Positions 18,031 to 26,162 of a stretch of 64,000 nt of DNA are shown here, piece after piece. The notes below the pieces were generated by a model that saw nothing but the letters and a program-made list of their open reading frames with translations, was not told the origin of the DNA and did not search any database. The DNA comes from Thermococcus guaymasensis DSM 11113 (GTDB taxonomy: Archaea; Methanobacteriota_B; Thermococci; Thermococcales; Thermococcaceae). Position 1 is the first letter of the stretch; each line of letters begins with the position of its first letter. Position numbers and translations under genes: made by a program. Location: assembly GCF_000816105.1 (NCBI RefSeq), contig NZ_CP007140.1:1700388-1764387 (forward strand). The letters run 5' to 3'.

Positions 18031-18062
18031 CTTAAATATTCCGCCTGTCATGGTTACCACCA
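18031..18062 (+). promoter_or_regulatory. TATA box of the HTH regulator, leaderless start
   Basis: The stretch caaaaagcttaaatatt is a good archaeal BRE/TATA. Counting about 26 bases from its centre puts transcription start at or next to the ATG at 18062, and no Shine-Dalgarno site is present, so the mRNA is probably leaderless. Confidence 0.6.
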
Positions 18063-18448
18063 TGAAGGTCAGCGCTTTCGAAGTTGCCTCACGCTATGTT
18101 TATCCCTCACTCAGGCGGAGACTTGTAGAACACCTCCGCGAGAAAGGCCTGAAGCAGACCGAGATAGCGAGGCTCCTCCACATTACCCAGTCTGCCGTTT
18201 CCCGCTACCTCAACATGGATAGGGGGGCCTTAATAGACATCTCTCAGTTTCCAGACATTGACGCTGAGCTCCGCTCGTTTGCCGAAGAGATTATTGAGAA
18301 AAAGCCCGGGGAGTACGAGATACACAGGAGGCTCGTGGAGATCTCAGTAAAAATGTTGGGAAAGGGCTATGTCTGCTCATTCCATGCAAAAATTGACCCT
18401 GAAATAAATCCCTCAGAATGCAACGTGTGCCTTGACCTCTTTGGGTGA
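18062..18448 (+). CDS. HTH regulator with C-terminal cysteine cluster, candidate hcp regulator
   Basis: A 128-residue protein. Residues of about 15-55 form an XRE-like helix-turn-helix (KQTEIARLLHITQSAVSRYL). The C terminus has Cys105, Cys120 and Cys123 with His108 (YVCSFH ... SECNVC), a set that could hold an iron-sulfur cluster or zinc. Position next to hcp and a palindrome in its own promoter make it the likely factor that binds ATGAC-N4-GTCAT and senses NO or redox state. That role is inference; the HTH assignment is firm. Confidence 0.85.
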   Translation: MKVSAFEVASRYVYPSLRRRLVEHLREKGLKQTEIARLLHITQSAVSRYLNMDRGALIDISQFPDIDAELRSFAEEIIEKKPGEYEIHRRLVEISVKMLGKGYVCSFHAKIDPEINPSECNVCLDLFG

Positions 18449-18470
18449 TTTCTCTTTTCCCTCACGCTTT

Positions 18471-18749
18471 TTAGTCTCCCCCAATGTAGTCGAGCGTCTC
18501 CTCAACGAAGTCCTCAAAGGCCTCTTCATCAATTTCCTCAATCCTGAGCTCGAACTTTCTGCCGAGGCTCCACCTCACTGCGAGGGGCCCTTTATCGGTC
18601 TCCGCGATTATCAGGCCGAATGGCATATCCCCCGCCCAGTGGTGTTTGGCGAACGTCACTTTGAAGCCTCTCTTAGCGAGCTCTTCCATTATAATCTCGT
18701 AGGTCTGGAGGGGACCCTTGTCCGTTTTCGCGAACCCGATGAGTGGCAT
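18471..18749 (-). CDS. conserved hypothetical protein
   Basis: A 92-residue protein, mixed alpha/beta, acidic at the C terminus (ELRIEEIDEEAFEDFVEE). Not recognised; it has the look of a small Thermococcales-specific protein. The phrase TDKGPL occurs twice (at about residues 8 and 54), hinting at an internal duplication of a beta hairpin. The start at 18749 follows GGGCGAAGAG. Confidence 0.65.
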   Translation of the reverse strand: MPLIGFAKTDKGPLQTYEIIMEELAKRGFKVTFAKHHWAGDMPFGLIIAETDKGPLAVRWSLGRKFELRIEEIDEEAFEDFVEETLDYIGGD

Positions 18750-18788
18750 TTCTCTTCGCCCTCCACAGTCCCAAGAGGGGTTTGAATC

Positions 18789-18810
18789 CAAAACTTAAAA
18801 GGTTTTGGTT
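18789..18810. promoter_or_regulatory. inverted repeat containing a TATA-like element
   Basis: The repeat CCAAAAC-TTAAAAG-GTTTTGG is an inverted repeat with a TATA-like core readable on both strands. On the minus strand it can serve the gene starting at 18749. On the plus strand it would start a transcript near 18820-18825. Confidence 0.5.
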
Positions 18811-18824
18811 TTGAAAAGAGCGTA

Positions 18825-18986
18825 ATGAAAGACGGCCTAAACCGGCTGTTCTCGTTTACGGGCAGTGGTGCCCCCCGCAGGATCCATAGAAAGGTCCCGA
18901 TACTCATATCACTGTTTGGAGCACTTCTCGAACACGTAGAAGTACCTCTCAAGGCTCTTGTGCACGCGCTGGTAGTAGCGCCCTAG
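18825..18986 (+). other. possible small ORF or RNA downstream of the bidirectional TATA
   Basis: The plus-strand ATG at 18825 lies about 27 bases from the TATA-like core and opens a 53-codon frame (begins MKDGLNRLFSFTGSGA) that overlaps the 3' end of the minus-strand methyltransferase gene. The DNA also holds a GGGCA-GTGG-TGCCC hairpin. It may be a leaderless small gene, a small RNA or nothing. No homologue is recognised. Confidence 0.25.
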
Positions 18987-19916
18987 CATCCTGAACCCAA
19001 CTTTCTCAGCCTCGCTCTTTCCGTCGAAGCTCGTCGGGAAGGCTATTGCCAGCCTGCCGCCGTCTTCGAGGACGTTGTAGATGCTCCTCAGCACCCCCCG
19101 GTACAGTTCGTCCCTTTTCCTTCCCGCGAGTGTCGCGGCGGTTCCGTAGGGCGGGTCGGTTGCTACCGCCTCGAACTTCTTGCCCGAGAACAGCTCCTCA
19201 AGCCTCGTCGCGTCCCCGAGCCTGAGCTCATAGTCCTTCACGCCGTAGTGCCTGAGGTTCACCTCAGCCCCTTCCACCATCTCAGGCTTTATGTCCACGC
19301 CGTAGACCTTAAGCCCCAGCAGGCCCGCTTCAATCAGTATCCCGCCGGCGCCCATCAGGGGGTCGAGGATTTCCCGCGTTGCCTTCGTGAGGTTCACCAG
19401 CGCCCTTGAAACGCGCGGGTGGAGCGAAATCGGCCTGAAGAACGGCCTGTTGTGGGCCTTTCTCCTCTCAAAGTCCTTTGGGTCGAAGAAGCGGTATCTT
19501 ATTCCAGCGTAGACTTTCTCACCGCAGTAAACCCTTACGAGCGTATCGGGCTTCGAGAGGTTCACCCTGAAACCTTGCGAGTGAATAACCGCGCCGAGCT
19601 TCCGGGGAAGGTCACGGACGTTGTGCCTGCAGTTGGCCATCGTCTCGGTATCGACCTTAAACGTCCCGTTTATCGACCACTCAACTTCTTTAGCCTTCTG
19701 GAGGAGCTCTTCAATGGAATCGGCCTCGACTATCAGCTCCCCGTACTCGTGGGCGAGGCCGAGACGGTCGAGGTAAGGAAAGGCCTTCTCATCGGCTTTA
19801 ACTTTCAGGAAGAGGTAGTCCTGGCCGACTATCCCTCCCCCCGCCAGCTCCAGCATGGCCTTTACCTCGTCCCTCGCCATCTCTGGAAGGTTTCCGAGTA
19901 TCTCCACGTAGAGCAT
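18909..19916 (-). CDS. tRNA (guanine-N2) methyltransferase, THUMP + SAM domains (Trm-G10 type)
   Basis: A 335-residue protein. An N-terminal THUMP domain (about 1-150) is followed by a Rossmann methyltransferase with [23 protein letters not shown] and the catalytic motif TDPPYG (N2-guanine type). This matches the archaeal enzyme that methylates G10 of tRNA. It acts in the cytoplasm on tRNA. The start at 19916 ([14 protein letters not shown]) fits the family; the upstream extension of 14 residues is less likely. Confidence 0.88.
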   Translation of the reverse strand: MLYVEILGNLPEMARDEVKAMLELAGGGIVGQDYLFLKVKADEKAFPYLDRLGLAHEYGELIVEADSIEELLQKAKEVEWSINGTFKVDTETMANCRHNVRDLPRKLGAVIHSQGFRVNLSKPDTLVRVYCGEKVYAGIRYRFFDPKDFERRKAHNRPFFRPISLHPRVSRALVNLTKATREILDPLMGAGGILIEAGLLGLKVYGVDIKPEMVEGAEVNLRHYGVKDYELRLGDATRLEELFSGKKFEAVATDPPYGTAATLAGRKRDELYRGVLRSIYNVLEDGGRLAIAFPTSFDGKSEAEKVGFRMLGRYYQRVHKSLERYFYVFEKCSKQ

Positions 19917-20107
19917 GGTTTTGGGTTGTGACCTCCCGTTAAAAGAGTTTGCCTTCACAGCATGGGTTCACGGCAGAAACAACTTTTCAAATCGCCTGCC
20001 TAAGGGCAGTGCCACTAATTCGGCTTTTCTAATAACTTTCTATGACCAGAACAGCGCTCCGATAGACTTAATAGTGATAAGACGGAAATTTTAACCGGTG
20101 ATTCCAC

Positions 20108-20923
20108 ATGAAGAGGGCTCTCGTTACTCTCACACCGTCTGAGAGCAAGCGTCTGATTGCCAAAGCCGTTGTGGCGATGCCCGAAGTCCAGCACGCGCTC
20201 AGGCGCGGCTTCGTTTACATAGCGACGGGCACGACAGCGGCCTACGTTGCTGAGGAGATACTCGGAGAGAAAATCGAAAAGGAGAAGTGGACGGTCGGAA
20301 CTATAAGCAAGGGGAGAACCTGCGTAACCGCGAAGAAGACGTGGCCAAAGCACCTCGTCCTCTACAAGGGTAAGCCCTTCGAGGGCGAGCCCGTTGAGGC
20401 GCTCAGGGAAATGGGGCCGGAGGACGTCTTCATCAAGGGCGCAAACGCGATTGACATCAACTGGAACGTTGCGGTCTTTGCCGCTGCCCCCGACGGCGGG
20501 ACGATCGGCAGGACTTTCGGCTGGACGATAACCAAGGGCGTCTTCACGATAACGCCCATAAGCCTTGAGAAGTTCGTGCCGACCCCCGTTGAGGAGAGCG
20601 CCAAGCTCACGGGAATTTACTCATTCGACTGGGGAACCGGCCTCTACGCGGCCATCGTGCCAATCCCGCATGCCCACCCCGTGACGGAGGTCGAAGCCTA
20701 CAGGATACTGGCGGGTGTCGAGGCGATACCGATAGCCGCTGGAGGAGCCGGTGGTGCGGAGGGCAGCGTGACGCTCGTCCTTGAAGGCGAGGACGAGGAC
20801 ATGGAGAAGGCCAGGGAGATAACAAAAGCAGTCAAAGGTGAGCCCCCGCTGAAGCCGTACACCGAGGACTGCTCCATCTGCCCGTTCGCGAAGATATGCG
20901 GCGTCGGAAGTGGGGCGTTTTGA
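20108..20923 (+). CDS. conserved hypothetical protein with C-terminal cysteines
   Basis: A 271-residue protein I cannot name. The body is alpha/beta with a Gly-rich stretch (AAGGAGGAEGS, at about residue 216). The C terminus carries three cysteines in CSICPFAKIC, possibly an Fe-S or zinc site. The start at 20108 follows a GGTGATTCCAC leader. It stands alone between a tRNA methyltransferase and a broken rubrerythrin-like gene. Confidence 0.7.
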   Translation: MKRALVTLTPSESKRLIAKAVVAMPEVQHALRRGFVYIATGTTAAYVAEEILGEKIEKEKWTVGTISKGRTCVTAKKTWPKHLVLYKGKPFEGEPVEALREMGPEDVFIKGANAIDINWNVAVFAAAPDGGTIGRTFGWTITKGVFTITPISLEKFVPTPVEESAKLTGIYSFDWGTGLYAAIVPIPHAHPVTEVEAYRILAGVEAIPIAAGGAGGAEGSVTLVLEGEDEDMEKAREITKAVKGEPPLKPYTEDCSICPFAKICGVGSGAF

Positions 20924-20938
20924 ATTTCATTTTTAGAT

Positions 20939-21208
20939 TTGGCCACCCTAACGGTGGGGGAGTTTTCCTGCATTCAGTGTCTCTTTGGTGATGAAGACTT
21001 TGACAGCGAGGTTGATGCCGTCAGGATAGGCATGGAGCAGGAGAAGCTCACCCGGGAGTTCTACGAGAAAGTAGCTAAGGAAGCGAAGCACGAGTCCGTT
21101 AGGAGGATCTTCGAGGAGCTAGCAAAGATAGAGAAGGCCTAGTACGACTCGGTGATGAAGACGGGGATATGGATGGACTACCAGGACTTCAGCCTTGAAG
21201 TTGATTGA
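20939..21208 (+). pseudogene. rubrerythrin-like gene interrupted by an in-frame TAG
   Basis: The frame encodes a ferritin-like helix pair (AVRIGMEQEKLTREFYEKVA ... VRRIFEELAKIEKA), then TAG at 21140-21142. After this the same frame continues as YDSVMKTGIWMDYQDFSLEVD to a TGA. The tail with WMDYQDF is typical of rubrerythrin-like proteins of this order, so one base change (GAG to TAG) probably broke the gene. The N terminus also looks altered: no good ATG, only TTG. Pyrrolysine is not expected in this lineage. Confidence 0.65.
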
Positions 21209-21233
21209 GAGACCCCACTGGGCCTCAATCAAC
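21200..21233 (+). terminator. long hairpin at the end of the broken rubrerythrin gene
   Basis: GTTGATTGAG (21200-21209) and CTCAATCAAC (21224-21233) form a perfect 10-bp stem, with extra CCC/GGG pairing inside. A second small repeat, AATCAA-CTA-TTGATT, overlaps its right arm (21227-21241). It may be a transcription end signal or an insertion footprint. Confidence 0.5.
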
Positions 21234-21342
21234 TATTGATTCCGGAGTTCGTGCCATCAGTTAACCTTTTAACCTTTGGTTGATAACACTAATATTCGGA
21301 AAGCGTTTAAAGCGTGCTATCATCTTTGAAATTGGTGATACC

Positions 21343-22044
21343 ATGCTCACCATTAACAGACTCGTTAATGAAGGAAAAGCTGAGGAAGTGCTCGAATATG
21401 CGAGGGAGTTTCACGGGCACGTGTGCCCCTACCTGGCCCTTGGAATACGGGCCTCTCTCATAGCGATGGAGGAACTTGGAGTGGGGCGGCTCGACCATTT
21501 CGGCAGTGTTGACGAGAGCATCCTTGCGATTGTTGAAGTCAACAACTGCTTCACTGACGGCGTCCAGGTCGCCACAGGGTGCACGCTAGGCAACAACTCG
21601 CTAATCTACCTTGACCTGGGCAAGACCGCGCTGACCCTCGTCAGGCGCTCGACCTGGGAAGGGATCAGGGTGTACATCGATGCTGAGAGGCTTGAGAAAT
21701 ACTACCCGCCGGAGGCAAAGGGGCTCTTTAAAAAGGTCATACAGGAGAGAAAGGGGACTCCAGAGGAGAGAAAGCGTCTGAGGGAGCTCTGGGAAAGTCT
21801 TGCTAAGACCATGCTCCACCTGCCCAGGGAGGAGTTCAAAATAGAGCGGGTTACGGTTCCCCCAATTGAGCTGGCCCCTATTTTTGAGAGCATCCGGTGC
21901 TCGAAGTGCGGGGAGCTGGCAATGTCGAGGAGAATCGTCTACATCAACGGAGAGCCCCTCTGCTACAGGTGTGCCGGCGAAGAGTACCACGCGGTGATTG
22001 GACGGGGAATCGTTAAAGTAGGAGGGTCTGGCAATGGAGCTTAG
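21343..22044 (+). CDS. FmdE/FwdE family protein
   Basis: A 233-residue protein. The N-terminal FmdE domain has FHGHVCPYLALGIRA and a second cysteine in EVNNCFTDGVQVATGCTLGN. The C terminus is a zinc ribbon (CSKCGELAM ... CYRC). FmdE proteins are known from formylmethanofuran dehydrogenase operons, but Thermococcales lack that pathway, so the role here differs; metal or cofactor delivery is a reasonable guess. The gene heads a run with a TrmO-like gene and a Fec-type ABC importer. The start at 21343 follows GGTGATACC. Confidence 0.87.
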   Translation: MLTINRLVNEGKAEEVLEYAREFHGHVCPYLALGIRASLIAMEELGVGRLDHFGSVDESILAIVEVNNCFTDGVQVATGCTLGNNSLIYLDLGKTALTLVRRSTWEGIRVYIDAERLEKYYPPEAKGLFKKVIQERKGTPEERKRLRELWESLAKTMLHLPREEFKIERVTVPPIELAPIFESIRCSKCGELAMSRRIVYINGEPLCYRCAGEEYHAVIGRGIVKVGGSGNGA

Positions 22045-22477
22045 CCTCAGGCCGATTGGGGTGATACGGTCGCCCTACAAGAGTCCCTCCGAGTGTCCCA
22101 GACAGGGGAGGCTCTCGGATGAATTATCTGTGGTGGAGGTCTTTCCCGAGTTTGAAGAGGGCTTGAAGGACATAGAAACCTGCACGCACCTGATAGTCCT
22201 GTACTGGCTCGACTGGGCCAAAAGGGACGTTTTAACCGCCGTTCCGCCGCACGACGGCAGGGAGCACGGAGTCTTTGCAACCCGCTCTCCCCACAGGCCG
22301 AACCCGATAGGATTCGCCGTTGTGGAGCTCCTGGAACGGAGGGGCAGGGAGCTTGTTGTGAAGTGGCTCGACGCCGTGAATGGGACTCTCGTGCTTGATA
22401 TCAAGCCGTATTCTTCCGCCATAGACTGCGTGGAGAACGCAAGGGTCGGATGGTTCGAGGAGGTGGACAGAAAATGA
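22034..22477 (+). CDS. TrmO/TsaA-like SAM-dependent methyltransferase (COG1720)
   Basis: A 147-residue protein with the family signature [12 protein letters not shown] and the opening [13 protein letters not shown]. Bacterial TrmO methylates the N6-threonylcarbamoyl-adenosine of tRNA. Here the gene overlaps the FmdE gene by 11 bases and its end overlaps the start of the substrate-binding protein gene by 4. The context suggests a part in a metal or metallophore pathway instead. The family call is firm, the substrate is open. Confidence 0.87.
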   Translation: MELSLRPIGVIRSPYKSPSECPRQGRLSDELSVVEVFPEFEEGLKDIETCTHLIVLYWLDWAKRDVLTAVPPHDGREHGVFATRSPHRPNPIGFAVVELLERRGRELVVKWLDAVNGTLVLDIKPYSSAIDCVENARVGWFEEVDRK

Positions 22478-23589
22478 AGAAAGTTCTCTTGAAAGTCCTC
22501 TCGCTCGTCGTCTTGCTTGTCCTCGTGTCTGGTTGCCTGCAGAGCCAGTCCGCGGAGAAAGCTACGATGGTCGTGAAAGACCTCGCCGGCAGGGAAGTGG
22601 CAGTTCCGAAGAACGTTGAGAGAGTAGTAGCGGCCGGCCCCGGCGCCCTGAGGATTATAGTCTATCTTAACGCGACGGACATTGTTGTGGGTGTTGAGGA
22701 CTTTGAAAAGCAACATCCGGGGGGCAGACCCTACATTATAGCCCACCCCGAGCTCAAGGAGCTCCCGAGCATTGGCCCCGGCGGGCCGGGAAAGCTCCCC
22801 GACCTTGAGGCGCTGATAGAGCTTAAGCCCGATGTCATCTTCATGACTTATGTTGATGCCAAAACTGCCCAGGACATACAGGAGAAGACAGGAATCCCCG
22901 TCGTGGTGCTCAGCTATGGGGAGCTGACGAGCTTCGAGGACGAAAAGCTCTTCGAGTCCCTTGAGCTGGCCGGAAAGATTTTGAAAAAGGAAGACCGGGC
23001 GCGGGAGGTCATTGATTTCATAAAGTCGGTCCAGGGGAACCTCCTCAAGAGAACGGAAAATGCAGAGAGCCCGAGCGTCTACGTTGGAGGACTGGGCTAC
23101 AGGGGAGCCCACGGGATAGAGAGCACGAAGGCCAAGTATCCCCCGTTCGTCGTGCTCCGCGCGAAAAACGTCGCCGACGAGCTTGGAGAGGGCCACAAGT
23201 TCATAGACAAAGAGAAGCTCCTTGAGTGGGACCCGGATTACATCTTCATTGACGAGGGCGGGCTGAAGCTGGTGCTCGACGACTACAGGAAGAACCCCGA
23301 GTTCTACGAGTCCCTGAAGGCTGTAAAGAACGGCAACGTTTACGGAGTCCTGCCGTACAACTACTACTCCACGAACATCGGCACGGCAATGGCAGACGCG
23401 TACTTCATCGGGAAGGTTCTCTATCCGGAGCGTTTTGAGGACGTTGACCCGGCTCAGAAGGCAAACGAGATATACGAGTTCCTCGTAGGCAGGCCCGTCT
23501 ACGAAGAACTCGCCAGGCAGTTCGGCGGGTTTAAAAAGATAGACCTCTCCACAGAGGAAGCGGAAAACTCACTACCGACTTCGCCGTGA
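22474..23589 (+). CDS. Fec-type ABC transporter substrate-binding lipoprotein
   Basis: A 371-residue lipoprotein. The signal peptide ends in the lipobox VSGC (Cys at about residue 19). The rest is a helical-backbone binding protein of the siderophore/cobalamin class ([37 protein letters not shown]). It should capture a metal complex outside the membrane and hand it to the permease encoded next. The start at 22474 overlaps the end of the TrmO-like gene. Confidence 0.92.
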   Translation: MKKVLLKVLSLVVLLVLVSGCLQSQSAEKATMVVKDLAGREVAVPKNVERVVAAGPGALRIIVYLNATDIVVGVEDFEKQHPGGRPYIIAHPELKELPSIGPGGPGKLPDLEALIELKPDVIFMTYVDAKTAQDIQEKTGIPVVVLSYGELTSFEDEKLFESLELAGKILKKEDRAREVIDFIKSVQGNLLKRTENAESPSVYVGGLGYRGAHGIESTKAKYPPFVVLRAKNVADELGEGHKFIDKEKLLEWDPDYIFIDEGGLKLVLDDYRKNPEFYESLKAVKNGNVYGVLPYNYYSTNIGTAMADAYFIGKVLYPERFEDVDPAQKANEIYEFLVGRPVYEELARQFGGFKKIDLSTEEAENSLPTSP

Positions 23590-23595
23590 TGTGGT

Positions 23596-24630
23596 ATGGA
23601 GTACGAAAGGTACGTTGCAACTAGGATTGCGGCGGGAATCTCTCTCCTAATCCTAATATTTTTGGTCAGCGTGTTCTCCATTTCCCACGGAGGTTATTCC
23701 CTTTCGATGGAAGAGGTCTTCCGGGCACTGATCGGGGGAGGCGACTACAGGGCCCACATGGTAATCTGGAACATCCGCCTCCCAAGGGTGCTTGCCGGAA
23801 TCCTCGTGGGCGCTTCGCTGGCAATCTCTGGGGCTGTTATGCAGGGATTCCTTAGGAACCCCCTCGCGAGCCCGTTCACGATGGGGGTCTCCCACGGGGC
23901 CATGTTCGGGGCTTCCATTGCTATCCTGCTCGGGGCGGGCTATTCCGAGAGCTCGGGGAGAATAGTCATGGACAACCCCTATTCCGTTGTGCTGTTCGCG
24001 TTCCTCGGGGCAATGAGCGCTGCAACTACTATCCTGCTCCTGGCGAGGCTGAAGGGGCTGAGCCCTGAAGCAATAATCCTCTCCGGAATCGCGATGAGCT
24101 CGCTTTTCACGGCCTTAACCACCCTCGTGCAGTACTTTGCAGACGAGCTCCAGCTCGCCGCGATGGTCTACTGGAGCTTCGGGGACCTCGGAAGGGCGAC
24201 TTGGAGGGAAGACCTCATACTCGGGGCGAGTTTTTCGCTGGTTTTTGCTTACTTTGTTATGAAGAGGTGGGATCTAAACGCCTCAGCTCTCGGGGACGAG
24301 GTCGCAAAATCCGTTGGTGTCGAAGTTGAGAGGATGAGAATAATTTCGACGTTTCTGGCGACGTTTTTGACGGCCGTAAGTGTATCCTTTGTCGGGGTTA
24401 TCGGCTTCGTCGGACTTGTGGCACCCCACGCTGTGAGGTTACTCTTTGGAGGCGACTACAGGTTCCTGATGCCCCTCTCTGCCCTGATAGGTGCCCTCCT
24501 GCTTCTTACCGCGGACACAGTTGCGAGGCTCCTCTTTTCACCGATAGTTCTGCCGGTTGGAGTTGTGACGTCGTTTCTAGGGGCTCCGATGTTCATCTAC
24601 CTACTGGTGCGCATGGAGGGAGGGGGATGA
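23596..24630 (+). CDS. Fec-type ABC transporter permease (FecCD family)
   Basis: A 344-residue protein with about ten membrane helices and the family hallmarks VWNIRLPRVLAGILVGASLA, GAVMQGFLRNPLASP, GFVGLVAPHAVRLL and a C-terminal GAPMFIYLL. It forms the membrane channel for the metal-complex importer. The gene lies six bases after the lipoprotein gene and overlaps the ATPase gene by four bases. Confidence 0.94.
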   Translation: MEYERYVATRIAAGISLLILIFLVSVFSISHGGYSLSMEEVFRALIGGGDYRAHMVIWNIRLPRVLAGILVGASLAISGAVMQGFLRNPLASPFTMGVSHGAMFGASIAILLGAGYSESSGRIVMDNPYSVVLFAFLGAMSAATTILLLARLKGLSPEAIILSGIAMSSLFTALTTLVQYFADELQLAAMVYWSFGDLGRATWREDLILGASFSLVFAYFVMKRWDLNASALGDEVAKSVGVEVERMRIISTFLATFLTAVSVSFVGVIGFVGLVAPHAVRLLFGGDYRFLMPLSALIGALLLLTADTVARLLFSPIVLPVGVVTSFLGAPMFIYLLVRMEGGG

Positions 24631-25382
24631 AAGTTCTGAAGGTTAAAAACCTGAATTTTGGCTACAACGGCTCACAGATACTGCACAACGTCTCCCTGGA
24701 GGTGGAGAGGGGGGAGCTGGTGGCGATACTAGGGCCAAACGGTGCTGGAAAGAGCACCCTTATGAAGTGCCTCGCTGGGGTTTTCAAGTGCAAAGGGGTA
24801 GAAGTTTTTGGAAAGCCTATAAACGAGTACTCCCAGGAAGAACTTGCGAAAATCATCGGCTACGTCCCCCAGGCCATTGTCCCCGGCTTCATGAGGGTAT
24901 TTGACACGGTTCTGCTGGGCAGGAGGCCCTACATGGGCTTGAAGCCTTCAAAAAAGGACATTGAGGCCGTTAAATCCACTCTAAAAATGCTGAAAATTGA
25001 CCACCTGGCCCTGAAACCTCTTAACAAACTCAGCGGGGGAGAACTGCAGAAGGTAAACATAGCAAGGGCGCTCGCGCAGGAACCTGAGATACTCCTTATG
25101 GACGAGCCGACCAACAACCTCGACCTGAGGAGCCAGGTGGAAGTGATGAAAATAGCGCGGGAGTTCGTTGACTCCGGCAAAACGGCCGTGATTATAATGC
25201 ATGATGTCAACCTGGCGCTGCGCTTCGCGGACAGGTTCGTCTTTATGAAAGATGGCAGGATAATAAAAGATGGCGGCAGAAACGTCCTCACCCCGGAACT
25301 TTTCGAGGAAGTTTATGGGGTCAGGGGCATTATTGCAGAAGTTCAAGGTGTCCCTGTTGTGATTCCAGCCTTGGAGGACTGA
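24627..25382 (+). CDS. Fec-type ABC transporter ATP-binding protein
   Basis: A 251-residue ATPase with Walker A GPNGAGKST, Q-loop GYVPQAI, signature LSGGELQKVNIARAL, Walker B ILLMDEPTNNLD and H-loop MHDVN. It completes the importer. It ends 74 bases before an iron-storage-like gene that has its own promoter and operator. Confidence 0.94.
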   Translation: MKVLKVKNLNFGYNGSQILHNVSLEVERGELVAILGPNGAGKSTLMKCLAGVFKCKGVEVFGKPINEYSQEELAKIIGYVPQAIVPGFMRVFDTVLLGRRPYMGLKPSKKDIEAVKSTLKMLKIDHLALKPLNKLSGGELQKVNIARALAQEPEILLMDEPTNNLDLRSQVEVMKIAREFVDSGKTAVIIMHDVNLALRFADRFVFMKDGRIIKDGGRNVLTPELFEEVYGVRGIIAEVQGVPVVIPALED

Positions 25383-25433
25383 CACACGGGAAGTTCCTCA
25401 AAAACGACCCCCTAAAAGGTTATTAACACTGGA

Positions 25434-25446
25434 GTGTACTGTACAC
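25434..25446. promoter_or_regulatory. perfect palindrome GTGTACTGTACAC
   Basis: The 13-bp palindrome lies between a TATA-like ctaaaaggttatt (25412-25424) and the Shine-Dalgarno/ATG of the EncFtn-like gene, at the expected transcription start. It is a good operator candidate for a metal- or redox-sensing repressor. Confidence 0.6.
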
Positions 25447-25456
25447 CGGTGATACC

Positions 25457-25759
25457 ATGCTTGCGAAATACCCGTTTGAAATTCCAAAGGAGGGGCCCCT
25501 CTCAAAGAGGGAAATCGCCCAGGCCCTGCGCTGGGCCATCGAGGCCGAGCTCGATGCTATAAACTTCTACGAACAGCTTGCCGAGCACATTGAGGACGAG
25601 AGGATAAAGCACATATTCTACGACGTTGCCAACGAGGAGAAGGAGCACTTTGGGGAGTTCCTCGCGGCGCTCTTTGAAATTGATAAGGAGCTCGCGAAGT
25701 ACATGAAAGAGGGCTTTGAAGAGGTCGAAGAAGAGACAGGAATAAAGGTCGAACTCTGA
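25457..25759 (+). CDS. stand-alone encapsulated-ferritin-like (EncFtn) protein
   Basis: A 100-residue two-helix ferritin relative. The sequence AIEAELDAINFYEQ and the later NEEKEHFGEF give ligands Glu31, Glu61 and His64, with the spacing of the EncFtn family. In Pyrococcus a closely similar domain is fused to the N terminus of the encapsulin shell. Here it is free-standing and no encapsulin gene is in the window. It probably oxidises and stores iron as a ring-shaped oligomer. The neighbouring Fec-type importer supports an iron role. Confidence 0.84.
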   Translation: MLAKYPFEIPKEGPLSKREIAQALRWAIEAELDAINFYEQLAEHIEDERIKHIFYDVANEEKEHFGEFLAALFEIDKELAKYMKEGFEEVEEETGIKVEL

Positions 25760-25766
25760 GCCCTTT

Positions 25767-26129
25767 TTAGGCTCTCTTTTCCCCGGTTAGGTCTTCCGGT
25801 TTGTAGCCCTTCCTGTTTTCAAATTTTCCCACGATGTTGTTGCTGAGGTCGTAGACGTAGACGTTCTGAAACTTCACAAGGGCGAAGCGCTCCATCATGT
25901 CCCCGATTATCTTGGAGTACGCGATGGGGCTCTCGCCGATGATGTTGTATTCCGCGTGGCTCTCAAAGCGGAGCCAGATTTTTAGGGTATCCTCGGTAAC
26001 TTCAAGGCCCGCCACAACGCCGGAGTCAAGGATGTCGCCCCCTGTAATGGGATCGGTTATCTTCTTTAGCTCCTCGATGACGGCCTTGTATGGCTCGGGC
26101 CACTCCCTATCTGGGCTGTAAACTTTCAT
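25767..26129 (-). CDS. DUF59/MIP18-like iron-sulfur assembly protein
   Basis: A 120-residue protein with the DUF59 core ITDPITGGDILDSGVVAGLEV near residue 26. Relatives help insert or target Fe-S clusters. The usual DUF59 cysteine is not evident and there is no cysteine at all, so the mechanism may differ. It converges on the EncFtn-like gene with a 7-base gap. Confidence 0.78.
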   Translation of the reverse strand: MKVYSPDREWPEPYKAVIEELKKITDPITGGDILDSGVVAGLEVTEDTLKIWLRFESHAEYNIIGESPIAYSKIIGDMMERFALVKFQNVYVYDLSNNIVGKFENRKGYKPEDLTGEKRA

Positions 26130-26162
26130 TTTTTCTCACCGCTTTAACATTTGAATGGTCAG

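Noticed and set aside
21140-21142. Pyrrolysine or selenocysteine recoding at the TAG
   Set aside because: Thermococcales are not known to encode pyrrolysine; a GAG-to-TAG change explains the site simply.
22075-23196. 373-codon minus-strand frame opposite the TrmO-like and lipoprotein genes
   Set aside because: It spans two real genes in antisense and lacks recognisable protein features.
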